Program-made: the position numbers and the translations under genes
Notes under the pieces: model-generated
Database searches by the model: none
Told to the model about the DNA's origin: nothing
What the model saw: the letters and a program-made list of their open reading frames with translations, nothing else
Shown: piece after piece, positions 33,127 to 41,196 of the stretch
How positions within the stretch are numbered: position 1 is the first letter of the stretch
How the letters are laid out: each line of letters begins with the position of its first letter
Assembly (NCBI GenBank): GCA_949959305.1
Contig: CATLJA010000009.1
Coordinates: 1 to 44,017 of the forward strand
DNA length: 44,017 nt
Reading direction: 5' to 3'
Source: an uncultured Oscillibacter sp.
Lineage (GTDB): Bacteria; Bacillota; Clostridia; Oscillospirales; Oscillospiraceae

Positions 33127-33342
33127 TCAGCCCTCCGTCCCTTTCGCCTTCAGCTTCCGCTTGTTTCCCTGCCCGTCCACGATATAGGTATTGTCCAGCT
33201 GGCCCTTCAGGTTCCCCAGCACCGAGTCGATGTAAGCCCGGCGGAGAACGGCCTGCTCCGCCTGCTCCGCCTCCGTCAGGCCCTCCGGGGTCTTGGCCTT
33301 CCGGGCCAGCTCGTTGATGCGGCCGATCTGCTCCTTTGTCAC
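33127..33342 (-). CDS. DUF896 family protein (YnzC-like)
   Basis: 71 residues, all helical N-terminus: KEQIGRINELARKAKTPEGLTEAEQAEQAVLRRAYIDSVLGNLKGQLDNTYIVD is the complete DUF896 pattern. YnzC in Bacillus belongs to the SOS operon, but the function here is unknown. The ATG overlaps the stop of the preceding small gene (33339-33342), and the next gene starts three bases after its own stop. Confidence 0.9.
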   Translation of the reverse strand: MTKEQIGRINELARKAKTPEGLTEAEQAEQAVLRRAYIDSVLGNLKGQLDNTYIVDGQGNKRKLKAKGTEG

Positions 33343-33536
33343 GCTTGTCCCCCCTGTTCCCGTTCGAATACCAAATCAATCTCCAAAACGGAGCCGTTCA
33401 TCTGCTGGGTGGGAATCCACCCGGCCCAGCGCCAGCCCTCCGCCGTCCGCCGAAGGATGGCTTCCCGGTGGCCGCTGGTCTTTCCCACGAAAAACCCCTC
33501 GCCGGCGGCGACGGCCTCAAATTCATATTCCAGCAT
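33339..33536 (-). CDS. Small DUF4177-like protein, 65 aa
   Basis: The protein starts MLEYEFEAVAAGEGFF, after GGGAGGG. Then HREAILRRTAEGWRWAGWIPTQ and VLEIDLVFERE give the beta-alpha-beta-beta pattern of DUF4177 (YEF.V....., ..LN..GWEGW, ..L...FKR). Function unknown. An earlier in-frame ATG would add 26 residues but lacks a site. It is in the same minus-strand run as ylmH, DUF896 and xpaC genes. Confidence 0.65.
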   Translation of the reverse strand: MLEYEFEAVAAGEGFFVGKTSGHREAILRRTAEGWRWAGWIPTQQMNGSVLEIDLVFEREQGGQA

Positions 33537-33610
33537 TCCAGATCCCTCCCCTATTCCATACGGCCTTCCGGCCCGCCGTTCTTCAAATTGTAACCGGATT
33601 TCTTTCCGCC

Positions 33611-34402
33611 TCAAACGTAGACCTGCAAAACGATGGAGATTCTCCCCTTCCGGGTCAGGCCCCCCACCTCGCTGAGCTCAAATTTCCCGAAGCCCCGGGC
33701 GGACACCACGTCCCCCGCCTCCAGCAGCTTGTCCGGCTTCACGCACTCCCGCCAGTTCAGCTGCACCTTCCCGCTCTCAATCAGGGCGGCGGCTTTCCCC
33801 CTTGCCAGCCGGAACCCGGAGGCCGCCACCGCGTCCAGCCGCAGGGAGCTGACCGTGTCCCGGACCTCCTTCCGCTGAACCACGGGAATGTGGAGGTTTT
33901 CCGGTTCGATGGCGGAAACGCTGAGCCTGGTCCGCCCGGCGGAGGTCCAGCTTTGCAGAAGGAAGTCCGCCACGCTGTCCAGCACCAGCAGATCCGCGCT
34001 GCCGGGACTCACCAGGATGTCCCCGACCTTCTCCCGGGCGACGCCCATGCCCATGAGGCTTCCCAGGAAATCCCGGTGGGAGGGCTTCTCCTCCTCCCGG
34101 AAGGCCGCCCGGAGGCACCGGATGGGCGCTTCGGCGCACTCCGGCTCCAGCCAGTCCGGGAGAAACAGCAGAATCTGCCGCTCCGCCCCCTCATAGCCGC
34201 CCCGCAGCGCGCAGGCGCTTTCCGGAATCCCCGCCAGGCGCAGACAGTCCTGTGCCCAGGCCCGCTGCTGGGGGCTGAGGAAATCCGTGGAGGCCGGGAC
34301 GTTCCGGCTCTCCGCCTGCCCCGCCTTGTCCAGCACCTTTGCCAGAACCAGCCGCTCCTCCCCGGAAAGGCCCAGGCGGTCCAGCAGCGCCCCTTTATCC
34401 AT
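33611..34402 (-). CDS. YlmH family RNA-binding protein with S4 domain
   Basis: 263 residues. The N-terminal two-thirds has DFLSPQQRAWAQDCLRLAG and DFLGSLMGMGVAREKVGDILV, typical of YlmH. The C-terminal S4 domain follows: VSSLRLDAVAASGFRLARGKAAALIESGKVQLNW, then DVVSARGFGKFEL. YlmH binds stalled ribosome-nascent chain complexes as an alternative to RqcH/RqcP in quality control and usually lies in the cell-division cluster. Here it sits instead in an operon with an ABC exporter, which it overlaps by eight bases. Confidence 0.9.
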   Translation of the reverse strand: MDKGALLDRLGLSGEERLVLAKVLDKAGQAESRNVPASTDFLSPQQRAWAQDCLRLAGIPESACALRGGYEGAERQILLFLPDWLEPECAEAPIRCLRAAFREEEKPSHRDFLGSLMGMGVAREKVGDILVSPGSADLLVLDSVADFLLQSWTSAGRTRLSVSAIEPENLHIPVVQRKEVRDTVSSLRLDAVAASGFRLARGKAAALIESGKVQLNWRECVKPDKLLEAGDVVSARGFGKFELSEVGGLTRKGRISIVLQVYV

Positions 34403-36146
34403 GGCGCAGCTCCTGGGTGCGGACCAGGGCGGCGTAGGCCCCGTCCTTTGCCATCAGCTCCCCGTGGCTTCCCAGCTCCACCATGCGCCCGTCCTCAATG
34501 ACGGCAATGCGGTCCGCGTTTCGGACGGTGGAGAGGCGGTGGGCGATGATGATGGTGGTCCGCCCCTGGGACAGCTTGTCAAACGCCTCCTGGAGCTTCG
34601 CCTCCGTCACGCTGTCCAGGGCGGACGTGGCCTCGTCCAGAATCAGCACCGGAGGGTCCTTCAGGAAAATCCGGGCGATGGAAATCCGCTGCTTCTGCCC
34701 GCCGGAGAGGAGCACGCCCCGTTCCCCCACATAGGTGTTGAACCCGTCGGGCATGGCCACGATGTCGTCGTAAATCTCCGCAAGGCGGGCGGCCCGGGCC
34801 ACTTCCTCCTCCGTGGCCCCGGGGCGGCCGTAGCGGATGTTCTCCAGAATGCTGGCGGCGAAGAGGAACACATCCTGCTGGACCACGCCCACGTTCCGCC
34901 GGAGGGACTCCTGGGTCACCTGGCGCACGTCCGCGCCGTCCAGCCGGACGGCTCCCTCGGTCACGTCGTAAAATCTTGGAATCAGCTGGCAGAGGGTGGA
35001 CTTCCCCCCGCCGGAGGGCCCCACCACCGCCAGGGTCTCTCCCGGGCGGATATGGAGGTCCACGTCCCGGAGCACCGCCAAATCGTCCTGATAGGCGAAG
35101 CTGACGTGATCCACGTCGATTTTCCCTTCCACCCGGCGGAGGACCCTTGCGTCCGGCGCGTCCTTGAGGGCGGGCTCCTCCCGCATCAGCTCAATGAAGC
35201 GGCCCAGGCCCGCCGTGCCGTTGGCGAACAGCTCCGCGAAGTTGGAAAGCTTGCGCACGGGGGTGACAAACGTGGTGATGTAGAGGCTGAAGGTGGTCAG
35301 GTCGATGACGTTCAGCTCCCCCCGCATGATAAACAGCCCCCCAGCGGCGATGACGGCGGCGGAGAGGATGCAGAGGAAGAACTCCATGGTGGCGTTGAAG
35401 CGGCCCATGGCCTTGTGAAAGGCCCGCTTGGAGGTCTTGAAGGTGGCGTTGGAGCTGTCGAACTTTTGAAGCTCCGCCCCCTCGTTGGCGAAGGCCTTCG
35501 CCGTGCGGATGCCGGAGAGGCCGGACTCGATGTCGGAGTTGATGACGGCGGTCTTCTGCTTCACGGCGGCGGAGGCGGCGCTCATGGAGCGGCGGCAGGA
35601 CCAGACCACGGCGAAGAATACCGGGACGATGCAGGCGATCACCAAAGCCAGCCGCCATTGGATGGTGAACATAATGACAAGAGAGCCCAGGATAGTCACG
35701 CCGGAGATGAAGATATCCTCCGGCCCGTGGTGGGCCAGCTCCGTGATGTCAAAGAGGTCCGCCGTCAGGCGGCTCATGAGCTGTCCGGTGCGGTTCTTGT
35801 CGTAGTAGTTGAAGCTCAGCTCCTGCATGTGGCGGAAGAGGTCGTGGCGGATGTCCGCCTCCACCAGAATGCCGAAGGTGTGGCCCCAGTAGCAGATGAC
35901 GTAGGTCAGCAGGGCCCGCAGCAAAAAGGCGGCGAAGACCACCGCCATCACGGCGAAAAAGGTCTTGTAGGCGCTTTGGGGCAGCAGCTCGTACATGCAC
36001 CACCGGGAGACGGCGGGAAACGCCAAATCAATCATGGAGATCAAAAGGGCGCAGGCCAGGTCCATGACGAACAGCTTCCGGTGGGGCCGGAAGTAGGAGA
36101 GGAAAATTTGCAGGGCGGATTTTCGCTGAAAGTCCTGGGTGGTCAT
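34395..36146 (-). CDS. ABC transporter, fused permease and ATPase (exporter)
   Basis: 583 residues. The N-terminal 320 residues form six membrane helices (MDLACALLISMIDLAFPAV, FFAVMAVVFAAFLLRALLTYVIC and so on). The C-terminal nucleotide-binding domain has Walker A VVGPSGGGKST, Q-loop VVQQDVFLFAA, signature LSGGQKQRISIARIFL, Walker B PPVLILDEATSALD and H-loop TIIIAHRLST. It forms a homo- or heterodimeric exporter of the MsbA/LmrA type; only one half-transporter gene is present. Substrate unknown. GGAGGAC precedes the ATG, with a promoter at 36188-36216. Confidence 0.95.
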   Translation of the reverse strand: MTTQDFQRKSALQIFLSYFRPHRKLFVMDLACALLISMIDLAFPAVSRWCMYELLPQSAYKTFFAVMAVVFAAFLLRALLTYVICYWGHTFGILVEADIRHDLFRHMQELSFNYYDKNRTGQLMSRLTADLFDITELAHHGPEDIFISGVTILGSLVIMFTIQWRLALVIACIVPVFFAVVWSCRRSMSAASAAVKQKTAVINSDIESGLSGIRTAKAFANEGAELQKFDSSNATFKTSKRAFHKAMGRFNATMEFFLCILSAAVIAAGGLFIMRGELNVIDLTTFSLYITTFVTPVRKLSNFAELFANGTAGLGRFIELMREEPALKDAPDARVLRRVEGKIDVDHVSFAYQDDLAVLRDVDLHIRPGETLAVVGPSGGGKSTLCQLIPRFYDVTEGAVRLDGADVRQVTQESLRRNVGVVQQDVFLFAASILENIRYGRPGATEEEVARAARLAEIYDDIVAMPDGFNTYVGERGVLLSGGQKQRISIARIFLKDPPVLILDEATSALDSVTEAKLQEAFDKLSQGRTTIIIAHRLSTVRNADRIAVIEDGRMVELGSHGELMAKDGAYAALVRTQELRHG

Positions 36147-36187
36147 AAAAAGTCCTCCATTACCGGAACATAATTTTACAGTTTAGG

Positions 36188-36216
36188 ATTATAGCACAAC
36201 TTTCCCGGCCATGCAA
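36188..36216 (-). promoter_or_regulatory. Promoter of the ABC exporter/ylmH/xpaC run
   Basis: Minus strand: TTGCAT (36211-36216), 17 bp, TATAAT (36188-36193), about 40 bp before the ABC start codon. Confidence 0.8.
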
Positions 36217-36223
36217 GAAAACC

Positions 36224-36382
36224 TCATGCGCTCAGCCGCGCCACAAAAACAGGCAAACGTCTTTGCGCATGAAGTTTTGGCGCATCATTTCCGATTGCCC
36301 CGCAGGGGCGAGGAAATGGCGCATTAGATGTTTGCTATGCTTTTGCATAGCAAACATCCCCGGACGAAACCGTCCGGGGATG
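36224..36382. repeat. Cluster of four inverted repeats
   Basis: In order: TCATGCGC (36224-36231) with GCGCATGA (36265-36272); CATTTCC (36286-36292) with GGAAATG (36312-36318), enclosing GCCCC-GCA-GGGGC; GATGTTTGCTATGC (36327-36340) with its perfect complement 36345-36358 around TTTT; CATCCCCGGACG (36355-36366) with CGTCCGGGGATG (36371-36382). The last two share bases 36355-36358 and so are mutually exclusive. The last, read on the minus strand with TTTGCT after it, may terminate the gene at 36399. GCGCAT recurs several times. The block might be a palindromic repeat element or a small RNA. Confidence 0.65.
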
Positions 36383-36398
36383 CGCGTTTCTCAGGCTC

Positions 36399-37469
36399 TC
36401 AGGAGTTCGCCAGGAATTCGCCCTTCATATAGCCGGTGGTAGTCACGCCGCCCACGGCGGTGAAGGTAATCTCATACCAGCCGTCCCCGGCGCTGGAGAC
36501 AATCTGGACCGACCCGCCGTTGGGAATCGAGGCCAGGATTTCATAGCTGGTGCCGGGGCCGGAGCGGACCCGGACGCCGTTGCCGCCATTGACGACCACG
36601 GCCTTGCCCGTTTTCAGGGAGCCTCCGCCGGAGGAGGGCGCCGCAGACGTGCCGCTTCCGCCGCCGCTGTTGGAGGCAGGCGCGGAGCCGCCTGTGACCC
36701 GGACGATGCAGATGGCCCGCTTGGACCCGTCCGTGACCACCACGTTGGTGGTGCCCTTGGCCACAAGGGTCACGGTCCCGTCCCCGGCCACCGTGGCCAC
36801 GGCGGGGTTCTCGCTGATCCAGGTATAGGTCCCGGTCCCGCCGGAGACCCGGAGCTTGACGCTCCCCTTGGAAACCGACTCGGTAAAGTCCGTGATGTTG
36901 AGGGTCAGCCCCTTGGGCAGGGCCGCGGCGGAGGCGTAGCTCATGCCGCCGCCGGAGTTCCCGGAAGCGCCGGCGGCCCCGGAGCCGCCGGACGGCGTTT
37001 CGCCGCCGCCCTCGGGCATAGTTCCGGTATTCGGCTCATCCGCGCCGGGTTCGTCCGTACCCGGCGTGTCCGCGCCGGACCCGTCCGTCCCGCCGGGCTC
37101 TGTGCCGGAGGCGTCCCCCGGCGTGGTGCCGGAGACGTCCGGCTCCTTCGGCTCCGTAATGCCGGTCTTGCCGCCGTCGTCCGGCGGCGTTTTGCCGTCC
37201 TTATTGAAGAGCTTGTCCCCGTAAAGAAGGTACACCAGCAGCAACGCCATCAGCACAATCAGCACAATCAAAATGGGCGTTACAATGCTGTAGGCGCTCC
37301 TGCCGCCCCGGCCTCCCCGGCCGCCGGGGCTGCGGGCCCCTTCCCGGAGTATGGGGCGGCGGACGGGCTCCTGCTCCTCCTCCCAGTACTCCTCCTCCTC
37401 GCAGAACGGGCAGTTTTTATAGGTATCGGAAAATCTCTCCCCGCAGACGGGGCAGCGTTTCATTGCCAT
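36399..37469 (-). CDS. Zinc-ribbon membrane protein with Big2-like and SH3 domains
   Basis: 356 residues. The N-terminus is a zinc ribbon (CPVCGERFSDTYKNCPFCEEEE, two CxxC pairs). One membrane helix follows (VTPILIVLIVLMALLLVYLLYG, about 63-84), then a Gly/Pro/Asp/Thr linker of about 90 residues. Outside the membrane come a Big2-like domain (TLNITDFTESVSKGSVKLRVSGG, ENPAVATVAGDGTVTLVAKGTTNVVVTDG) and a bacterial SH3 domain (NGGNGVRVRSGPGTSYEILASIPNGGSVQIVSSAGDGWYEITF). The SH3 domain suggests binding to peptidoglycan. No catalytic domain is visible. GGGAGGACCGAT precedes the start. Confidence 0.85.
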   Translation of the reverse strand: MAMKRCPVCGERFSDTYKNCPFCEEEEYWEEEQEPVRRPILREGARSPGGRGGRGGRSAYSIVTPILIVLIVLMALLLVYLLYGDKLFNKDGKTPPDDGGKTGITEPKEPDVSGTTPGDASGTEPGGTDGSGADTPGTDEPGADEPNTGTMPEGGGETPSGGSGAAGASGNSGGGMSYASAAALPKGLTLNITDFTESVSKGSVKLRVSGGTGTYTWISENPAVATVAGDGTVTLVAKGTTNVVVTDGSKRAICIVRVTGGSAPASNSGGGSGTSAAPSSGGGSLKTGKAVVVNGGNGVRVRSGPGTSYEILASIPNGGSVQIVSSAGDGWYEITFTAVGGVTTTGYMKGEFLANS

Positions 37470-37511
37470 ATCGGTCCTCCCGCGCTTCGCTTCATTATTT
37501 TCGCATTCTCT

Positions 37512-37540
37512 ATCATATCCACTTTTCAGGCCGCCGTCAA
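37512..37540 (-). promoter_or_regulatory. Promoter of the zinc-ribbon/SH3 gene
   Basis: Minus strand: TTGACG (37535-37540), 17 bp, TATGAT (37512-37517). Confidence 0.75.
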
Positions 37541-37580
37541 GTGCGAGTTCGGCAAAATTTGTGAACTTTCCAGGTTCTCC

Positions 37581-37608
37581 TTGCTTTTTCGCCCCGAATC
37601 CATATAAT
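37581..37608 (+). promoter_or_regulatory. Promoter of udk
   Basis: TTGCTT (37581-37586), 16 bp, TATAAT (37603-37608), 44 bp before the start codon and back-to-back with the promoter at 37512-37540. Confidence 0.7.
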
Positions 37609-37651
37609 GAATATTGGAGAATCGAATCGAACCGACGGGAGGTACACGGTC

Positions 37652-38269
37652 ATGAGCGCCATCATCATCGGCATCGCCGGAGGAAGCGGCTCCGGCAAAA
37701 CCACCCTGGCCCAGCATTTGAAGGACCACTTCGGCGGCAGCGTCACCGTCATCGGCCACGACAGCTACTACAAGCGGCAGGAGGGCAAGACCTACGAGGA
37801 GCGGGCCCTCCAGAACTACGACCACCCCAGCGCCTTTGAGACGGACCTTCTGGTCCGGCACCTTCAGGAGCTGCGGGAGGGCCGTTCCATCCAGTGCCCG
37901 GTCTATTCCTACGTGGACCACAACCGGACGGACAAGACGGTGGAGATTTTCCCCACCAAGGTTTTGATTGTGGAGGGCTTTCTAATCCTGCACGAGCCCT
38001 GCCTCCGGGAGCTGTTCGACATCAAAATCTTTGTGGAGACCGACGCGGACGAGCGCATCCTCCGCCGGGCCCTCCGGGACGTGGAGGAGCGGGGCCGGAC
38101 CCTCCGCTCCGTGGTGACCCAGTACCTGACCACCGTCAAGCCCATGCACGAGCAGTACGTGGAGCCCTCCCGGAAGCACGCCGACATCATCGTCCTGGAG
38201 GGCGGCCACAACCTGGTGGCCCTGGAGATGATTATGCAGCGGATTCAAAACCACATTGATAAAGACTGA
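37652..38269 (+). CDS. udk: Uridine kinase
   Basis: 205 residues, normal length. It phosphorylates uridine and cytidine (pyrimidine salvage). MSAIIIGIAGGSGSGKTTLAQHL holds the Walker A motif GGSGSGKTT; VIGHDSYYK, NYDHPSAFETDLL, PVYSYVDHNRTDKTV, VLIVEGFLIL, DIKIFVETDADERILRRALRDVEERGRTL and PSRKHADIIV are all canonical. The start at 37652 follows GGGAGGTACACGG; a longer upstream reading lacks a site. Confidence 0.96.
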   Translation: MSAIIIGIAGGSGSGKTTLAQHLKDHFGGSVTVIGHDSYYKRQEGKTYEERALQNYDHPSAFETDLLVRHLQELREGRSIQCPVYSYVDHNRTDKTVEIFPTKVLIVEGFLILHEPCLRELFDIKIFVETDADERILRRALRDVEERGRTLRSVVTQYLTTVKPMHEQYVEPSRKHADIIVLEGGHNLVALEMIMQRIQNHIDKD

Positions 38270-38270
38270 G

Positions 38271-38301
38271 CGGGGAGCGGCCTTTCGGCCGCTCCCCGTT
38301 T
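38271..38301. terminator. Terminator between udk and the Y-family polymerase gene
   Basis: CGGGGAGCGGCC (38271-38282), loop TTTC, GGCCGCTCCCCG (38287-38298), then TTTC. The stem is very strong but the T-run is short. Confidence 0.78.
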
Positions 38302-38335
38302 CACCGCGCCGCCCCTTCCTTCCCGCGGGGCGCGC

Positions 38336-39559
38336 TCACTCCCCCCTCCGCAGGCTTCCCCCGTCCTCCGGGTCCTCCGGCGACCGCCCGCCGAAGGCGA
38401 TGGCCCCTCCGCCGTACTTCCGGCGGATGCCGTCCATGGCGGCCTCCAGGCGCTCCTGCCGCCGCCGGTCCTCTCCGGCGGCAAACAGGTCCGCCTGCTC
38501 ATAGGTCTCCTCCTCCGGCGTCAAATGGATGGCCGTCACCGTCAGGGCCCGGACGGGGGCCGGCGGCTTCCACAGCTCCCCCGCCAGCTCCAGGGCGGCG
38601 GCGGTGATATCCCGTATCAAATGGGTGGGGGCGGGCAGCTGCCGCTGGCGGGAGCGGTCGTGAAACGCCGGGTCCCGGACGGTCACGTGGACCCCTCCGG
38701 CGTAGAGCCCCGCCCGGCGGAGGCGGCTGGCCACGCTGTCCGCCAGCACGCCGATTCCCGCCGACACCTGGGCCTGGGTGGTAAGGTTCTTCGGAAACGT
38801 GGCGCCATTGCCGACAGACTTCGCCCGCTCCGGCTCATGGCGGGAGCGGACCGGCTCCCGGTCTCGGCCGCCCGCGTAATCATGAAGCTGGCCCCCCTGC
38901 TTCCCCATCAGCTCCTCCAGCATCTCCCGGGGACAGGCCGCCAGCTCCCCGATGGTCCGAACGCCATACTGCGCCAGGAGCTTCCTTGCCGCGCCCCCCA
39001 CGTAGAGCATGTCCCCCGCCGGGAGGGGCCAGACCATCTCCCGCCAGTTCTCCCGGGAAATCACCGTGGTGGCGTCGGGCTTTTTGTAATCGCTGCCCAG
39101 CTTGGCGAAGACCTTGTTAAAGGAAACGCCCACGGAGAGGGTCAGCCCCAGCTCCTTCCGCACCCTCTGCCGGAGGGCGTCCGCCAGGGCCCCCGCGTCC
39201 ATGCCGAACAGGTGAAGGGTGTTCGTCACGTCCAGCCAGCTCTCGTCAATGCCGAAGGGCTCCACCAGGTCGGTGTACTCGTCGTAAATGGCGTTGACCT
39301 TCCGGGAATACTCCCGGTAAAGCCGGTGATGGGGCGGCAGGAGAATCAGCTCCGGGCACTTCTTCCTCGCCTGCCAGATGGTCTCCGCCGTCTGCACGCC
39401 GAAGCGCTTGGCGGGCTCGTTCTTCGCCAGAATAATGCCGTGGCGGGAGGAGGGGTCCCCGCAGACGGCCACGGGGAGCTTTTTCAATTCCGGCCTGCCC
39501 AGCAGCTCCACTGAGGCGTAGAAGCTGTTCAGGTCGCAGTGGAGAATCACGCGGTCCAT
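38336..39559 (-). CDS. dinB: Y-family DNA polymerase (DNA polymerase IV type)
   Basis: 407 residues. It performs error-prone lesion bypass. VILHCDLNSFYASVELL carries the first catalytic Asp; PVAVCGDPSSRHGIILAKNEPAKRFGVQTAETIWQARKKCP is the fingers region; YTDLVEPFGIDESWLDVT has the catalytic Asp-Glu pair. LTLSVGVSFNKVFAKLGSDYKKPDATTVI follows, then the helix-hairpin-helix GVRTIGELAACP. GNGATFPKNLTT and a C-terminal little-finger domain end it. No beta-clamp motif is obvious, but LFA at about residue 370 (QADLFAAG) is a candidate. The ATG follows GAGGAGGGACCCATT. Confidence 0.93.
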   Translation of the reverse strand: MDRVILHCDLNSFYASVELLGRPELKKLPVAVCGDPSSRHGIILAKNEPAKRFGVQTAETIWQARKKCPELILLPPHHRLYREYSRKVNAIYDEYTDLVEPFGIDESWLDVTNTLHLFGMDAGALADALRQRVRKELGLTLSVGVSFNKVFAKLGSDYKKPDATTVISRENWREMVWPLPAGDMLYVGGAARKLLAQYGVRTIGELAACPREMLEELMGKQGGQLHDYAGGRDREPVRSRHEPERAKSVGNGATFPKNLTTQAQVSAGIGVLADSVASRLRRAGLYAGGVHVTVRDPAFHDRSRQRQLPAPTHLIRDITAAALELAGELWKPPAPVRALTVTAIHLTPEEETYEQADLFAAGEDRRRQERLEAAMDGIRRKYGGGAIAFGGRSPEDPEDGGSLRRGE

Positions 39560-39591
39560 AATGGGTCCCTCCTCTCAATTCCTCACCTTTT

Positions 39592-39619
39592 ATAATAGCA
39601 CATCCGTTCTGTTTTGCAA
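39592..39619 (-). promoter_or_regulatory. Promoter of the polymerase gene
   Basis: Minus strand: TTGCAA (39614-39619), 16 bp, TATTAT (39592-39597). No LexA-type box was found by eye. Confidence 0.65.
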
Positions 39620-39635
39620 AGGCAAAAATTTAGGC

Positions 39636-39664
39636 TTGCATTTTCCCGCCCGCTGCTGTATACT
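39636..39664 (+). promoter_or_regulatory. Promoter of the FMN riboswitch/ribU unit
   Basis: TTGCAT (39636-39641), 17 bp, TATACT (39659-39664). Transcription would start about 20 nt before the riboswitch. Confidence 0.75.
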
Positions 39665-39693
39665 GTCTCCAGAAAGCACAACTGAATACTTTG

Positions 39694-39820
39694 TCTTCAG
39701 GGCGGGGCGCAATTCCCCACTGGCGGTACAGTCCGCGACCGGAGGCCGTTTTCCCACGCACGGCCTTCGCCGACCCGGTGAAACTCCGGGACCAACAGTT
39801 ACAGTCTGGATGGAAGAAGA
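39694..39820 (+). ncRNA. FMN riboswitch (RFN element)
   Basis: All conserved blocks are present: TCTTCAGGGCGGGGCGCAATTCCCCACTGGCGGT split over 39694-39726, AGTCCGCGA, then GGTGAAACTCCGGGACCAACAGTTACAGTCTGGATGG and the closing GAAGA. It binds FMN and lowers expression of riboflavin genes. A possible downstream terminator pairs CACCTTGGA (39875-39883) with TCCAGGGTG (39897-39905) before TTTT, so control may be at transcription. The control target is ribU at 39935. Confidence 0.97.
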
Positions 39821-39934
39821 TGAATGCGGTTTTAGGGACCGCGCCCTTTCGGTGCGCTTCTTTGCTGCTTGGTTCACCTTGGAGAAGTCAAAGGATTCCA
39901 GGGTGTTTTCAAGTATGTAAAGGAGTGTTTTCTT

Positions 39935-40639
39935 ATGTCCAACTTCGATTCCAACGCCGGCGCCATCCCCGCCGCCCGTCCCCGGGTGACCGTCAAAACC
40001 GTCACGTCCCTGGCCATGCTGGTGGCCCTGACCTACCTGGCCATGCTGCTGAGCAACCTGCTGCCCAAGGTGGCGGGCTTCCTGCAAATGGAAATCAAGG
40101 GCACCGTCATCGCCATCGGCGGCTTCCTCTTCGGGCCCCTTTCCGCCGCCGTCATCTCCATTGTGGTGGCCTTCATCGAGATGTTCACCGTCAGCGACAC
40201 AGGAATTATCGGCTGCATCATGAACCTGCTGGCCGCCTGTGCCTTCGCCTGCCCCGCCGCCTTCATCTACCAGAAAATGCGCACCCGCAAGGGCGCGGTC
40301 ATTGGCCTGACCGTGGGCGTTCTCGCTCTGACGGCCACCATGCTCCTCTGGAACTACCTCATTACCCCCATCTACATGGGCATGGACCGGGAGGAGGTCG
40401 TCGTCCCCATGCTGACCACCGTCTTCCTCCCCTTCAATCTCGTCAAGGGCGGGCTGAACATGGCCCTGACCCTGATTCTCTACAAACCCGTGGTCACCGC
40501 CCTGCGGAAGGCCCGGCTGGTCCCCGAGCGGGAAAACGCCCAGGGCGGCGACCGCTTCGACGCGGGCTTCCTGCTGTTCTCCCTGGCTCTGCTGGCCACC
40601 TTCGCCCTGCTGGTGCTGGTGCTGGCGGGGAAAATCTGA
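39935..40639 (+). CDS. ribU: Riboflavin transporter substrate-binding subunit (ECF type)
   Basis: 234 residues, about six membrane helices: SLAMLVALTYLAMLLSNLLP, FLQMEIKGTVIAIGGFLFGPLSAAVISIVVAFIEMF, TGIIGCIMNLLAACAFACPAAFIYQ, GLTVGVLALTATMLLWNYLITPIY, FLPFNLVKGGLNMALTLILY and FLLFSLALLATFALLVLVL. The pattern EIKG....GGFLFGPLSA...SIV is typical of RibU. It works with the shared energizing module EcfAA'T encoded elsewhere. The FMN riboswitch supports riboflavin as substrate. The start at 39935 follows AAAGGAG. Confidence 0.94.
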   Translation: MSNFDSNAGAIPAARPRVTVKTVTSLAMLVALTYLAMLLSNLLPKVAGFLQMEIKGTVIAIGGFLFGPLSAAVISIVVAFIEMFTVSDTGIIGCIMNLLAACAFACPAAFIYQKMRTRKGAVIGLTVGVLALTATMLLWNYLITPIYMGMDREEVVVPMLTTVFLPFNLVKGGLNMALTLILYKPVVTALRKARLVPERENAQGGDRFDAGFLLFSLALLATFALLVLVLAGKI

Positions 40640-40671
40640 GGACTGGAGCCGCGCGCCCTTTCGAATTCCCG

Positions 40672-40699
40672 GGCGGAGCCGTCAGGCTCCGCCTTTTTT
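40672..40699 (+). terminator. Terminator of ribU
   Basis: GGCGGAGCC (40672-40680), loop GTCA, GGCTCCGCC (40685-40693), then TTTTTT. Confidence 0.95.
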
Positions 40700-40763
40700 C
40701 CCGCCGTTCCGGGAAAAAATTGAAGAAATTTCCAAAGCTGGCGCTCCCTGTGACAATCGCAAC

Positions 40764-40792
40764 TTGCATTATATGGAAAACTTTGCTATCAT
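40764..40792 (+). promoter_or_regulatory. Promoter of the DtxR/MntR-type regulator
   Basis: TTGCAT (40764-40769), 17 bp, TATCAT (40787-40792). Confidence 0.7.
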
Positions 40793-40824
40793 GGTAAAAT
40801 TAAGCAGAAGGGAGGCGCATCGTC

Positions 40825-41196
40825 TTGGTCATTCACGAATCCGCGGAAGACTACCTGGAGTCTATACTCATCATTCAGCAGCAGTCCGGCCAGGTCCGCT
40901 CCATCGATGTGGTGAACAAGCTGGGATACTCCAAGCCCAGCGTCAGCATCGCCATGAAGAAACTGCGGGAGAGCGGCTATATCACCATGGCCGGGGACGG
41001 GAACATTACCTTGACCGAAAGCGGCATGGAAATCGCCAGCCGCATCTACCACCGCCACAGAACCATCACCCGGCTTTTCGAGCTGATGGGCGTCTCCCCG
41101 GAGCAGGCCGCCATCGACGCCTGCAAGGTGGAGCACGACCTCAGCGAGGAGACCTTCGGGCGCATCTGCGCCTATGTGGAGGAGCGGCCCGTGTGA
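40825..41196 (+). CDS. Metal-dependent regulator, DtxR/MntR family
   Basis: 123 residues beginning at a TTG codon (AGAAGGGAGGCG lies upstream; no in-frame ATG is better placed). The winged helix is ESAEDYLESILIIQQQSGQVRSIDVVNKLGYSKPSVSIAMKKLRESGYITMAGDGNITLTESG. The dimerisation part is IYHRHRTITRLFELMGVSPEQAAIDACKVEHDLSEETFGRI, which contains the His (HRH) and E-H (VEHDLS) metal ligands of the MntR type. B. subtilis MntR has 142 residues, so this is slightly short but complete. There is no C-terminal SH3 domain. The metal is not certain; manganese or iron are usual. Confidence 0.85.
   Translation: MVIHESAEDYLESILIIQQQSGQVRSIDVVNKLGYSKPSVSIAMKKLRESGYITMAGDGNITLTESGMEIASRIYHRHRTITRLFELMGVSPEQAAIDACKVEHDLSEETFGRICAYVEERPV

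Noticed and set aside
38336..39619. SOS (LexA) control of the Y-family polymerase gene
   Set aside because: No GAAC-type dyad could be found by eye in the promoter region.
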